Source: Nocardioides deserti
GTDB taxonomy: Bacteria > Actinomycetota > Actinomycetes > Propionibacteriales > Nocardioidaceae
Assembly (NCBI RefSeq): GCF_014266025.1
Contig: NZ_JACMYC010000009.1
Coordinates: 1-64,000, forward strand
DNA length: 64,000 nucleotides
Direction of reading: 5' to 3'
The translations under genes and the position numbers were made by a program. Below are positions 53,790-62,300 of this stretch, in pieces. The notes below the pieces were generated by a model, which worked only from the letters and a program-made list of their open reading frames with translations, did no database searches and was not told the DNA's origin. Position 1 is the stretch's first letter, and the number at the start of each line of letters is the position of its first letter.

Positions 53790-55346
53790 TCAGGCTTGGG
53801 CCGGGTGCGGGTCGGCGGGGAGCCGGCCGAGCATCAGGTCCTCGACCGTGGCGGCCAGCTCGGGGCCGGGCAGGCCCCAGCCGGGCTCGTAGCCGTAGGT
53901 CTCCCGCAGCGTCGTGGCCGAGCGGGTGCCGTCGACGAGGTCGACGTCGTCGGGTCCCATGAGCGCGGGGTGGACCACGCCGACGGCCTCGGCGACCTTG
54001 AGCAGGTCGCGCCGCAGCGACCTGACGTACGTCGCCGCGCGCACCGACTTCAGCGCCGGGTCGAGCCCGCGGGCCAGCCACGGGTCCTGGGTCGCGACGC
54101 CGGTCGGGCAGGTGTCCGCGTGGCACTTCTGCGCCTGGATGCAGCCGACGGCGAGCATCGCCTCGCGGCCGACGTTGATGCCGTCGAGGCCGAGCGCCAG
54201 CGCGACGGTGGCGTTCTCGGTCAGCCCCAGCTTGCCGGCGCCGAGGAACGCGACCTCGTCGTGCAGCCCGGCCCGGGCGAAGCGCTTGTAGACCTCGGTG
54301 AACGCGATCCGGAACGGGTAGGCCACCGAGTCGGCGAACACCAGCGGCGCCGCGCCCGTCCCGCCCTCGCCGCCGTCGATGTTGACGAAGTCGACGCCGC
54401 GGTCACGGGCGGACATCAGCGTCACCAGCTCGTCCCAGAACGTCAGGTCGCCGACGGCGGACTTGATCCCGACCGGCAGCCCCGTCTCGGCGGCGAGCAG
54501 CTCCACGAAGTCGAGCATCGAGTCGGTGTCGTCGAAGGCTGTGTGCCGGCTCGGCGACGCGCAGTCCTGCCCGACGGGGATGCCGCGGATCTCCGCGATC
54601 TCCTCGGTCACCTTCGCGCCGGGCAGCATCCCGCCCAGGCCCGGCTTGGCGCCCTGCGACAGCTTGATCTCCAGCGCGCGGACCGGCGAGGAGGCGACGA
54701 GGTCCTTGAGCCGGGCAAGGTCGAAGCGGCCCTGCGCGTCGCGGCAACCGAAGTACGCCGTCCCCAGCTGGAAGGTGAGTTCGCCGCCGTGGCGGTGGGC
54801 CGGCGAGATCCCGCCCTCGCCGGTGTTCTGCAGGCAGCCGGCCAGGGCCGCGCCGCGGTTGAGCGCCTCGATGGCGTTGCCCGACAGCGAGCCGAAGCTC
54901 ATCCCCGAGATGTTGACGACCGACCCCGGACGGAACGCCTTCGCGCGTCCGCGCGGCCCGCCGAGCACCTTGCCCATCGGCAGCCGGACGTTCTCCTCGG
55001 CGTGCGGCGCGGTCGCGGCACCGGGGCCGGCGAACGTGCGGTGCTTGATGACCGGGTAGCCGCTGCTGTTCTCGACGTCGTTGTCGGTGCCGAAGCCGAA
55101 GTAGGTGTTCTGACCCTTGGACGAGGCGTAGACCCAGCGCCGCTGGTCGCGGGAGAACGGCCGCTCCTCGTCGTTCGAGGTCACGATGTACTGCCGCAGC
55201 TCGGGCCCGAACTTCTCCAGCGTGAAGCGCAGGTGCCCGACCACCGGGAAGTTGCGCAGGATGGCGTGCCTGCGCTGCGTGACGTCGTGGGCCGCGACCG
55301 CGGCGAGGGCGGCGGCACCGGTGGCGGCGATCTTGGTCCAGCTCAT
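53790..55346 (-). CDS. FMN-binding glutamate-synthase-family protein
   Basis: 518 aa, the size of stand-alone archaeal-type GltS-like proteins, without glutaminase domain. An N-terminal hydrophobic helix (KIAATGAAALAAVAAHDV) is followed by the TIM-barrel FMN domain: NISGMSFGSLSGNAIEALNR, GEGGISPAHRHGGELTFQLG, FVNIDGGEGGTGAAPLVFAD, and the iron-sulfur Cys set VGCIQAQKCHADTCPTGVAT. The electron donor and true substrate of such proteins are unclear. ATG at 55346 is used. It is divergent from the PhaC-like hydrolase. Confidence 0.92.
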   Translation of the reverse strand: MSWTKIAATGAAALAAVAAHDVTQRRHAILRNFPVVGHLRFTLEKFGPELRQYIVTSNDEERPFSRDQRRWVYASSKGQNTYFGFGTDNDVENSSGYPVIKHRTFAGPGAATAPHAEENVRLPMGKVLGGPRGRAKAFRPGSVVNISGMSFGSLSGNAIEALNRGAALAGCLQNTGEGGISPAHRHGGELTFQLGTAYFGCRDAQGRFDLARLKDLVASSPVRALEIKLSQGAKPGLGGMLPGAKVTEEIAEIRGIPVGQDCASPSRHTAFDDTDSMLDFVELLAAETGLPVGIKSAVGDLTFWDELVTLMSARDRGVDFVNIDGGEGGTGAAPLVFADSVAYPFRIAFTEVYKRFARAGLHDEVAFLGAGKLGLTENATVALALGLDGINVGREAMLAVGCIQAQKCHADTCPTGVATQDPWLARGLDPALKSVRAATYVRSLRRDLLKVAEAVGVVHPALMGPDDVDLVDGTRSATTLRETYGYEPGWGLPGPELAATVEDLMLGRLPADPHPAQA

Positions 55347-55386
55347 GTCCTGTTCGGTACCCGGATCGGCGGGTACGTTGCCGCCC

Positions 55387-56655
55387 ATGGACCTCGTCCC
55401 CAAGCCCGACCAGGTCGTCTCGGCGGCCGGCAACGTGGCGCACAAGCTGCTGTACGGCGGGCTGGCGGACCTCCGCCCGATGCCGCGCACGCTCGTCGAC
55501 GAGGGCCACATGCGCGCGCTGTACCACTACCGGCCGCAGCCGGGCGTCGGCGAGCAGGGCGACCCGGTGCTGCTGGTGACCCCGCTGGCCGCGCCCGCGA
55601 TCTGCTTCGACCTGCGGCGCGGCTGCTCGCTGGTCGAGCACCTGCTGGCGGGCGGCCGGCCGACGTACCTCGTGGAGTACGGCCAGATCTCCTTCCGCGA
55701 CCGCTCGCTCGGCATGGAGCACTGGGTCGAGGACGTCGTGCCGGCGGCGATCCGCGAGGTGTCCGCGCACGCCGGCGGCCGGCCCGTGCACGTGGTGGGC
55801 TGGTCGCTGGGCGGGATCTTCACGCTGCTCACCGCTGCCGCCGACCCGGACCTCCCGATCGCGTCGGTGACCGCCCTCGGCACGCCGTTCGACGTCGCGC
55901 AGGTGCCGCTGGTCGCGCCGCTGCGGCCGCTGCTCAACCTGAACCCGACCGACGGCCGCGGCGCGATCACCCGCGCCTACCAGCTGATGGGCGGCGCGCC
56001 GACGCCGCTGGTGCGGTGGGCCTTCCAGCTCAGCTCGTTCCAGAAGCTCGTCACCAAGCCGCTGGCCGTCGCCACGCACCTCGACGACGCCGACTTCCTC
56101 GCCCAGCTCGAGGCCGTCGACCGGTTCACCGCGAACATGACCGCCTACCCCGGCCGGACCTTCGGCCAGCTCTACCACCGCTTCGTCAAGGGCAACGTGC
56201 TCAACACCGGCGAGGTGGTGCTCGGCGACCGGACGATCACCCTCGACTCGATCACCGCGCCGGTGCTCGTCTTCGCCGGCGCCAACGACGGGATCGCCCC
56301 GGTCGGCGCGGTCCGGGCGCTGCTGCCCCACCTCGGGTCGGCCGCGGAGGTGCGGTTCGAGATCGTGCCGGGCGGCCACCTCGGCATGCTCACCGGCCGG
56401 CAGGCCCGCGGCACCACCTGGGAGGTGCTGGACGAGTGGCTCGAGCAGTGGTCGGACCACCCGGCCGCCGAGCCTGCAAAGAAGGCAGCGAAGAAGACAG
56501 CGGGAAAGGCCGCGAAGAAGCCGGCCAAGAAGGCTGCGCCCAGGAAGACGGCAACGAAGAAGGCGACGAAGAAGGCGGCGACCGGCCCGGACGCGATCGG
56601 CACGAACCCGGACCGGCGCTACGGCTCCGGCGGCTCCCGCTCGTTGGCGCGCTGA
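55387..56655 (+). CDS. PhaC-like alpha/beta hydrolase with histone-H1-like tail
   Basis: 422 aa. Residues 1-355 have the fold of class III polyhydroxyalkanoate synthases (VLLVTPLAAPAICFDLRRGC, PTYLVEYGQISFRDRSLGME). The lipase box reads HVVGWSLGGIFTLL with Ser, where synthases have Cys. The acid is in VFAGANDGIAPV and the His in VPGGHLGMLTG. Residues about 358-400 are a Lys/Ala/Pro-rich tail of repeated AAKK units, like histone H1 or the tails of PhaF/PhaM-type phasins. It is more likely an esterase/depolymerase-like protein that may contact DNA than a polymerase. ATG at 55387 is used. The MFS gene follows at once. Confidence 0.85.
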   Translation: MDLVPKPDQVVSAAGNVAHKLLYGGLADLRPMPRTLVDEGHMRALYHYRPQPGVGEQGDPVLLVTPLAAPAICFDLRRGCSLVEHLLAGGRPTYLVEYGQISFRDRSLGMEHWVEDVVPAAIREVSAHAGGRPVHVVGWSLGGIFTLLTAAADPDLPIASVTALGTPFDVAQVPLVAPLRPLLNLNPTDGRGAITRAYQLMGGAPTPLVRWAFQLSSFQKLVTKPLAVATHLDDADFLAQLEAVDRFTANMTAYPGRTFGQLYHRFVKGNVLNTGEVVLGDRTITLDSITAPVLVFAGANDGIAPVGAVRALLPHLGSAAEVRFEIVPGGHLGMLTGRQARGTTWEVLDEWLEQWSDHPAAEPAKKAAKKTAGKAAKKPAKKAAPRKTATKKATKKAATGPDAIGTNPDRRYGSGGSRSLAR

Positions 56656-56656
56656 G

Positions 56657-58020
56657 GTGGCGACGCAGGAGACGGCCCGCGGCGCGACCGCGGGCGACGG
56701 CCCCGTGGAGGCGGGCGCGCTGCCCCGCGGCGTACGCATGGCTACGGCTCGGGCTCGGTCGCGACCGGCGCCTTCGGCACGGTGCCGGGCCTCATGCTGC
56801 TGCCGTTCCTCACCGACTCGCTCGGCATCGCCGCGGTGCTGGCCGGTGTCATCGTGTTCCTGCCGAAGGCGTGGGACGTCGTCCTCAACCCGATCGCCGG
56901 GCGGATCAGCGACCGCAGCACCGACCCCCGTGGTCCGCGTCGGCCGTTCCTGCTCCGCGCCGGGCTGGTGCTCGCGGCCAGCTTCGCGCTGATCTTCGCC
57001 GCGCCGTCGATGGCCACCGGCCTCGAGGCCGCGTGGGTGCTCGTGTGCTTCCTGGGCTGCGCGTCGGCCTACGCGTTCTTCCAGGTCCCCTACGTCGCCA
57101 TGCCCGCCGAGATGACGACGTCGTACGACGAGCGCACCCGGCTGATGACCTGGCGCGTCGCGATCCTGGCGCTCACGATCCTCGTCGCCGGCGGCACCGC
57201 GCCGCTCATCCGCGACGCGGTCGGTGGCCGCGACGGCTACCGCGTCATGGGCGTGGTGATGGCGCTGATCATCCTGATCGGTGTCGTGTCGTCGTACGTC
57301 GGCACGCGCCGTGCTCCGGTCGGCTCGGTCCAGCCGGGCGCGGGGAGCCTGCGCGACCAGCTGCGGATCGTGGCGACTGCCCGCGACTTCCGGCTGCTGC
57401 TCACCACCTTCGTGGTCCAGGCGCTGGCCACCGGCGCCATGCTCGCGGGCGTCGACTACCTCGCCGAGGACGTCCTCGACAGCACCGGCGCGGCGACCGT
57501 GCTGTTCCTGTGCTTCGTCGGCCCGGCGCTGCTGCTCACGCCGGCCTGGTCCGCGCTGGGGCAACGGATCGGCAAGAAGCGCGGGTACCTCGCGTCCTCG
57601 CTGTTCCTCGCCGTCGGCGCCGCCCTCGCGGCGTTCGCGGACGTCGCGCCGGCCGCCGTGGTCTTCGCCGCGGTCGGCCTCGCCGGCGTCGGGTACGCCG
57701 GCTGCCAGGTCTTCCCGATGGCGATGCTGCCCGACGCGGCGGCCGTCGACGCCCGCCGGACCGGGAGCGGCCGCGCCGGCGTCTACACCGGTGTGTGGAC
57801 CGCCGGCGAGACCCTCGGCCTCGCGCTCGGCCCGGCCGTCTTCGCGCTCGTGCTCGCACTCGGCGACTACCAGTCCTCGACCGACGGCGCCGCGGCGCAG
57901 CCCGGCTCGGCCGTGACTGCGATCGTGCTCGGCTTCTCCCTCCTCCCTGCCCTGCTCGTGCTGGTGAGCCTGTGGTGGCTCGCCCGCTACACCCTCGACG
58001 CCGAAGAGGTCGACGCATGA
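56657..58020 (+). CDS. MFS transporter (GPH sugar:cation symporter-like) with apparent -1 frameshift
   Basis: The main reading frame (stop at 58020) encodes about 12 membrane helices, with PKAWDVVLNPIAGRISDRST and FFQVPYVAMPAEMTTSYDER typical of sugar:cation symporters. Its first usual start codon is GTG 56782, which would cut off the N-terminus. In the other frame, GTG 56657 encodes a leader ending LPRGVR. One base back at about 56737 the main frame continues HGYGSGSVATGAFGTVPG, as family members do. A single missing base near 56737, or a programmed -1 shift, would explain this. Its stop overlaps the PLP-enzyme start (ATGA). Confidence 0.75.
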
Positions 58021-59471
58021 CCACCACCGCCCGCCCGACCAGCGCGCAGGACGTCCTGGCCGAGCTGCACGCGCGCCAGGGCGCGGACCTGCCGGTCCAC
58101 GGCGGCCGCACGCTCGCCTACGTCTACGACTCCGGGCTCGCCGAGGTCGACCGCGTCGGCCGGGAGGCCGTCGCGGCGTACGCCGGCTCCAACGGGCTCG
58201 ACCCGACCGCGTTCCCCAGCCTGCTGCGGATGGCGAACGACCTGGTCGCCTTCGCCGCCCGCCTGCTCGACGCGCCGGGCACCGTCGTCGGCACCGTCAC
58301 CTCCGGCGGCACCGAGTCGGTGCTGCTCGCCGTGCAGACCGCCCGCGACGGCAGCCCGCAGGTCGTCCGGCCGAACATGGTCATCCCGGCCACCGCGCAC
58401 GCCGCCTTCCACAAGGCCGCGCACTACTTCGGCGTCGAGGCTCGCATGGTCCCGGTCGGCCCGGACTTCCGCGCCGACGTCGCCGCCACCGAGGCCGCGA
58501 TCGACGACAGCACCGTGCTCGTCGTCGCCAGCGCGCCGTCGTACGCCCACGGTGTCGTCGACCCCGTCACCGAGCTCGCGGCGCTCGCGAGCGCGCGGGG
58601 CATCCGCTGCCACGTCGACGCCTGCATCGGCGGGTGGGTCCTGCCGTACGCCGCGCGACTGGGCCGCGACGTGCCGACGTGGACCTTCGCCGTCGAAGGC
58701 GTGACGTCCATCAGCGTCGACCTGCACAAGTACGCCTACGCCCCCAAGGGCACCTCCCTCCTGCTGCACCGGACCCCGGCGCTGCGTCGTCCCCAGCTGT
58801 TCGCCTCCGCTGCCTGGCCGGGCTACACGATGCTCAACCCGACGATGCAGTCCACCCGCTCGGGCGGCCCCACCGCGGGCGCCTGGGCGGTCGTGCGAAC
58901 CCTCGGCGACGACGGCTACGAGCGGCTGACGGCCGACGTCCTCGAGGCCGTGGACCGGATCGTGGCAGGCACCGCCGACATCGCCGGGCTGCGCCTGGTC
59001 GCGGCGCCCGACTCCACCCTCGTCGCCCTCGCCACCGACGGCACCTGCGACGCGTTCACGGTCTGCGACGAGATGACCGCACGCGGGTGGTACGTCCAGC
59101 CGCAGATGTCCTACGGCGACCAGCCCCCGACCATCCATCTCTCGGTGAGCGCCGCGACCCTCGGCGGCGTGGACGACTTCCTGGTCGCCCTGCGCGAGTC
59201 CGTCGCCGCCGCCCTGGCCGCCGGCCCGGTCGCCGTCGACGAGGGCGTCGCCGACTACATCCGCTCCCTCGACCCGGCCGCGCTCACGGACGAGGACTTC
59301 GACGGCCTCCTCGCCGCCTCCGGCCTCGTCGGCGAGGGCGCCGACGGTGAGCTGGCCCTCCCCGACCGGATGGCCGAGGTCAACGCCATGCTCGACCTCG
59401 CCTCCCCCGCCATGCGGGAGGCCCTGCTCCTCACCTTCCTCGACCGGCTCAGCCGGCCGACCCCCGCCTGA
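58017..59471 (+). CDS. PLP-dependent decarboxylase/lyase (sphingosine-1-phosphate lyase-like)
   Basis: 484 aa group II PLP enzyme. The cofactor-binding TVTSGGTESVLLAVQTARDG, the His of IPATAHAAFHKAAHYFGVEA, the Asp in RCHVDACIGGWVLPYAA and the Schiff-base Lys in SVDLHKYAYAPKGTSLLLH are intact. Relatives include sphingosine-phosphate lyases and aromatic/glutamate decarboxylases; the substrate cannot be decided. A C-terminal helical extension (residues 400-484) is present. ATG at 58017 overlaps the MFS stop, so transporter and enzyme may handle the same compound. Confidence 0.9.
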   Translation: MTTTARPTSAQDVLAELHARQGADLPVHGGRTLAYVYDSGLAEVDRVGREAVAAYAGSNGLDPTAFPSLLRMANDLVAFAARLLDAPGTVVGTVTSGGTESVLLAVQTARDGSPQVVRPNMVIPATAHAAFHKAAHYFGVEARMVPVGPDFRADVAATEAAIDDSTVLVVASAPSYAHGVVDPVTELAALASARGIRCHVDACIGGWVLPYAARLGRDVPTWTFAVEGVTSISVDLHKYAYAPKGTSLLLHRTPALRRPQLFASAAWPGYTMLNPTMQSTRSGGPTAGAWAVVRTLGDDGYERLTADVLEAVDRIVAGTADIAGLRLVAAPDSTLVALATDGTCDAFTVCDEMTARGWYVQPQMSYGDQPPTIHLSVSAATLGGVDDFLVALRESVAAALAAGPVAVDEGVADYIRSLDPAALTDEDFDGLLAASGLVGEGADGELALPDRMAEVNAMLDLASPAMREALLLTFLDRLSRPTPA

Positions 59472-59516
59472 CCCCTCCGGGTCGCCGTCCGGGTCGTCAT
59501 CCGGGTCGCCGTCCGC

Positions 59517-59566
59517 GGGTCGTGTGCCCGACGACGCGGCGGCGCGCGTGCCCAGGCACACGACCC
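59517..59566. repeat. Inverted repeat GGGTCGTGTGCC / GGCACACGACCC, copy 2
   Basis: Perfect 12-bp arms (59517-59528, 59555-59566) enclose a 26-base GC-rich loop, the same arms and loop length as at 40673-40720. It sits between the convergent PLP-enzyme and HxlR genes, a good position for a two-way terminator. Confidence 0.78.
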
Positions 59567-59588
59567 CCGCCTGATCCCTGGCGGTGCC

Positions 59589-60074
59589 TCAGCCCGCGTG
59601 GGCCCGCTTGGCGCCGGGCCCGGGCCGCGGGACGGCGTCGCGCAGGTCGGCGACCCGGTGCCCGTGCTCGCAGACCAGCTCGGCGTGGAGCGCGCCGCCG
59701 CAGTCGCGGTGCGCGACCTCGACCGGCGCGCCCTCGGGGTCGGCGAGGTAGCGGTCGCCCCAGTCGGCGACGGCGACCAGCACCGGGTAGAGGTCGAACC
59801 CCTTGTCCGTGAGGCGGTACTCGTGCCGCTCGCGCTCGCCCTCGGGGCGGTAGGGCACCTTGCGCAGCACGTCCTGCTCGACCAGCAGCGCCAGCCGGTT
59901 GCTCAGCACCTGGCGCGGGATGCCGCTGTGGCGGCGGATGTCGTCGAACCGGCGCACGCCGTTGAAGACCTCGCGCAGCACCACGAAGGTCCACCGCTCG
60001 CCGAGCACGGCCATCGCCCGGCCGACCGTGCAGTTCTCGGTCGACCACGCGAGCGCGGACGGCGGTGTGGTCAC
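59589..60074 (-). CDS. HxlR-family transcriptional regulator
   Basis: 161 aa. The HxlR winged helix is clear: NCTVGRAMAVLGERWTFVVL, REVFNGVRRFDDIRRHSGIP, RQVLSNRLALLVEQDVLRKV and YRLTDKGFDLYPVLVAVADW. Many members sense oxidised or electrophilic compounds through a Cys near the N-terminus; here Cys lies in STENCTVG. A C-terminal extension has CGGALHAELVCEHGHRV, three more Cys/His that could bind metal. GTG at 60074 has TAGGCT 6 bases upstream. It is divergent from the thioesterase gene, the most likely target. Confidence 0.92.
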   Translation of the reverse strand: MTTPPSALAWSTENCTVGRAMAVLGERWTFVVLREVFNGVRRFDDIRRHSGIPRQVLSNRLALLVEQDVLRKVPYRPEGERERHEYRLTDKGFDLYPVLVAVADWGDRYLADPEGAPVEVAHRDCGGALHAELVCEHGHRVADLRDAVPRPGPGAKRAHAG

Positions 60075-60103
60075 GAGCACAGCCTAAGCCGGGCTGGGTC
60101 TCG

Positions 60104-60133
60104 TTGACAGACCGAGCGGCGGGGCGCCAGGCT
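60104..60133 (+). promoter_or_regulatory. Promoter of the thioesterase gene
   Basis: TTGACA (60104-60109), an 18-base spacer, and CAGGCT (60128-60133), 6 bases before the ATG. The consensus -35 and short distance indicate a strong, leaderless promoter. Confidence 0.75.
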
Positions 60134-60139
60134 GGGTCC

Positions 60140-60613
60140 ATGACCGAGACCCAGGAGACCGCCGCCGCCAAGTCCCCGCTCGACCCGGCGTCGATGTCCG
60201 GCTTCGAGCTGCTCATGGCGATGCGCGACGGCCTGTTCCCACCCGCCCCGATCGCCGAGACGCTCGGCATGGTCGACTTCGACGGCGAGCCCGGCTCGAT
60301 CTCGGTGGCGCTCGAGCCCGAGCACCGGCACTACAACCCGCTCGGCACGGTCCACGGCGGCGTCATCTCCACGATGCTCGACACCGCCGCCGGCTGCTCG
60401 GTCCACTCCACGCTGACCGCCGGTGAGGGCTACACCTCGCTCGACCTGACCGTGAAGTTCCTCCGGCCCGCGACCGTCGAGTCCGGCCGGCTGCGCGCGG
60501 TCGGCAGGGTCGTGCACCGCGGACGACGTACGGCGCTCGCCGAGGCGCAGCTCTTCGACGCCCGCGACCGCCTGGTCGCGCACGCGACCTCCAGCTGCAT
60601 GATCTTCGCCTGA
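60140..60613 (+). CDS. PaaI-family hotdog thioesterase
   Basis: 157 aa hotdog-fold protein. The signature YNPLGTVHGGVISTMLDTAA with GCSV, followed by TSLDLTVKFLRPATVESGRL, is typical of PaaI/YbgC-type acyl-CoA thioesterases. The longer N-terminus (residues 1-45, FELLMAMRDGLFPPAPI) matches the actinobacterial subgroup. The substrate is unknown. It is divergent from the HxlR regulator with a clear promoter; ATG at 60140. Confidence 0.92.
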   Translation: MTETQETAAAKSPLDPASMSGFELLMAMRDGLFPPAPIAETLGMVDFDGEPGSISVALEPEHRHYNPLGTVHGGVISTMLDTAAGCSVHSTLTAGEGYTSLDLTVKFLRPATVESGRLRAVGRVVHRGRRTALAEAQLFDARDRLVAHATSSCMIFA

Positions 60614-60661
60614 GCGGATCGGCCTGAGCGGATCGATCGGCGGGCCGCTACGGTCGCGCCC

Positions 60662-61354
60662 GTGAGCGCGCTCGCCGGACTCGTCGACCAGGGACTCGTG
60701 GCACCGGACTGGGCGGCGGCGCTGGCCCCGGTCGACGACCGGATCGCGGAGATGGGTCGCTTCCTGCGGGCCGAGATCGCCGCAGGGCGCGGCTACCTGC
60801 CGGCCGGCGACCGGGTCTTCGCCGCGTTCCGCCGACCCCTCGCCGACGTCCGCGTGCTCGTCGTCGGCCAGGACCCCTACCCCACGCCGGGCCACCCGAT
60901 CGGGCTCAGCTTCGCGGTCGACGCCCATGTGCGGCCGGTGCCGCGGTCGCTGACGAACATCTACACCGAGCTGCGCAGCGACCTCGGGATCGAGACACCC
61001 GAGCACGGCGACCTCACCGCGTGGACCGACGCCGGCGTGATGCTGCTCAACCGGGTGCTCACCGTGCAGCCCGGCGCCTCGGCCGCCCACCGCGGCAAGG
61101 GCTGGGAGGAGGTGACCGCCTGCGCGATCGAGGCGCTCGTCGCGCGGGGCGGGCCGCTCGCGGCGGTCCTGTGGGGCCGCGACGCGCAGGGCCTCGTGCC
61201 GATGCTCGGCCGGACGCCGTACGTCGCGTCGGTGCACCCCTCGCCCCTCTCCGCGCACCGGGGGTTCTTCGGCTCGCGGCCGTTCAGCCGGGTCAACGAC
61301 CTCCTCGCCCGGCAGGGCGCCCCCGGGGTGGACTGGCGGCTCCCGACCGGCTAA
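60662..61354 (+). CDS. ung: Uracil-DNA glycosylase (family 1)
   Basis: 230 aa. Motif [21 protein letters not shown] (catalytic Asp, uracil-stacking residues) and the DNA-intercalation loop [20 protein letters not shown] are intact, with [20 protein letters not shown] between them. It removes uracil from DNA to start base excision repair. GTG at 60662 has TACGGT 7 bases upstream, so it is probably leaderless. There is no LexA box here, unlike the AlkB-like gene. Confidence 0.96.
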   Translation: MSALAGLVDQGLVAPDWAAALAPVDDRIAEMGRFLRAEIAAGRGYLPAGDRVFAAFRRPLADVRVLVVGQDPYPTPGHPIGLSFAVDAHVRPVPRSLTNIYTELRSDLGIETPEHGDLTAWTDAGVMLLNRVLTVQPGASAAHRGKGWEEVTACAIEALVARGGPLAAVLWGRDAQGLVPMLGRTPYVASVHPSPLSAHRGFFGSRPFSRVNDLLARQGAPGVDWRLPTG

Positions 61355-61370
61355 GGTTGAACTATCAACC
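61355..61370. promoter_or_regulatory. Dyad before the extradiol dioxygenase gene, candidate operator
   Basis: GGTTGA-ACTA-TCAACC, a perfect 6-4-6 dyad 14 bases before the ATG, starting directly after the ung stop. It is AT-rich for this genome and the only match seen in the window. A MarR- or HxlR-type regulator could bind it. Confidence 0.55.
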
Positions 61371-61383
61371 ACTTGGAGACGCG

Positions 61384-62169
61384 ATGACGACGCCGCCCGC
61401 CGACCGGATGCCCACCCTCTACCTCGGCCACGGCGCTCCCCCGCTCCTCGACGACCCGACCTGGTCGGGCCAGCTGGCCGCCTGGGCCGCCGACCTGCCC
61501 CGGCCGACGGCGATCCTCATCGTCAGCGCCCACTGGGAGTCGGCGCCGGTCTCGCTCTCGGCGAGCCACGCGCCGCTCGTCTACGACTTCGGCGGCTTCG
61601 ACCCGAAGTACTTCCGGATGACCTACGAGACCCCCGACGCCACCGCGCTCGCCGCTCGCGTCGCAGCGATGATGCCGGCCGGCGAGCCGGTCCACCAGCA
61701 CACCTCGCGCGGGCTCGACCACGGCGCGTGGGTGCCGCTGACGATCATGTACCCCGACGCCGACATCCCCGTCCTGCAGATGTCGCTGCCCACCCACGAC
61801 CCGGTCCGCCTCATGGCGCTTGGCGAGCGGCTGCGTCCGCTGCGCGACGAGGGCGTGCTGATCATCGGCTCCGGCTTCCTCACCCACGGCCTGCCGTTCC
61901 TCACCGACTGGCGCATCGAGGCCGCGGCCCCCGGCTGGTCCTCGGAGTTCGACGCCTGGGCCGGCGAGGCCCTCGCCCGCGGCGACGTCGACACGCTCGC
62001 GGCGTACCGCTCCAAGGCGCCCGGCATGCCGTACGCCCACCCCACCGTCGAGCACTACACGCCGCTCTTCGTCACCCTCGGCGCCGCAACCACCCCCGAC
62101 GAACCCGGCCTCCAGGTCATCGACGGGTTCTGGATGGGGCTGTCGAAGCGGTCGCTGCAGATGGCCTGA
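61384..62169 (+). CDS. DODA-type extradiol ring-cleaving dioxygenase (LigB fold)
   Basis: 261 aa, close to the size of DODA/YgiD proteins. Metal ligands are in LYLGHGAPPLLDDP, LIVSAHWESAPVSL and SRGLDHGAWVPLTIMYPDAD. GSGFLTHGLPFL supplies the further His. Family members cleave catechol-like rings or handle quinol stress. ATG at 61384 has GGAG 5 bases upstream, and a dyad operator lies at 61355. It converges on the gabD2-type gene across two hairpins. Confidence 0.9.
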   Translation: MTTPPADRMPTLYLGHGAPPLLDDPTWSGQLAAWAADLPRPTAILIVSAHWESAPVSLSASHAPLVYDFGGFDPKYFRMTYETPDATALAARVAAMMPAGEPVHQHTSRGLDHGAWVPLTIMYPDADIPVLQMSLPTHDPVRLMALGERLRPLRDEGVLIIGSGFLTHGLPFLTDWRIEAAAPGWSSEFDAWAGEALARGDVDTLAAYRSKAPGMPYAHPTVEHYTPLFVTLGAATTPDEPGLQVIDGFWMGLSKRSLQMA

Positions 62170-62181
62170 GCGCGGTCGTCA

Positions 62182-62205
62182 GCATCCCAGGTTCACTTGG
62201 GATGC
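62182..62205. terminator. Hairpin A of the convergent intergenic region
   Basis: GCATCCCA / TGGGATGC, 8-bp perfect stem with an 8-base loop, 13 bases after the dioxygenase stop. Confidence 0.6.
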
Positions 62206-62237
62206 CGACGCTTCTCGGCTATCGCGATGGCAGGGAA

Positions 62238-62273
62238 GTGCGAGCATCCCAAGTCAACTTGGGTTCCTCGCAC
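62238..62273. terminator. Hairpin B of the convergent intergenic region
   Basis: GTGCGAG/CTCGCAC outer stem, 3-base symmetrical bulge, then CCCAAGT-CA-ACTTGGG. It shares the core GCATCCCAxGT and ACTTGGG with hairpin A, so the two are diverged copies. It serves the convergent dehydrogenase transcript, whose stop is at 62301. Confidence 0.6.
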
Positions 62274-62300
62274 CCCCTGCGACTGCAACTCGCCAGCGGA

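Noticed and set aside
53796..55386. Very long plus-strand open frame running from 53796 into the genes at 55387-59471
   Set aside because: High GC keeps antisense frames open. The minus strand of 53790-55346 encodes a clear glutamate-synthase-like protein, so this stretch is its shadow.
55387..56655. Annotation as a polyhydroxyalkanoate synthase
   Set aside because: The lipase box has Ser in place of the catalytic Cys that synthases need.
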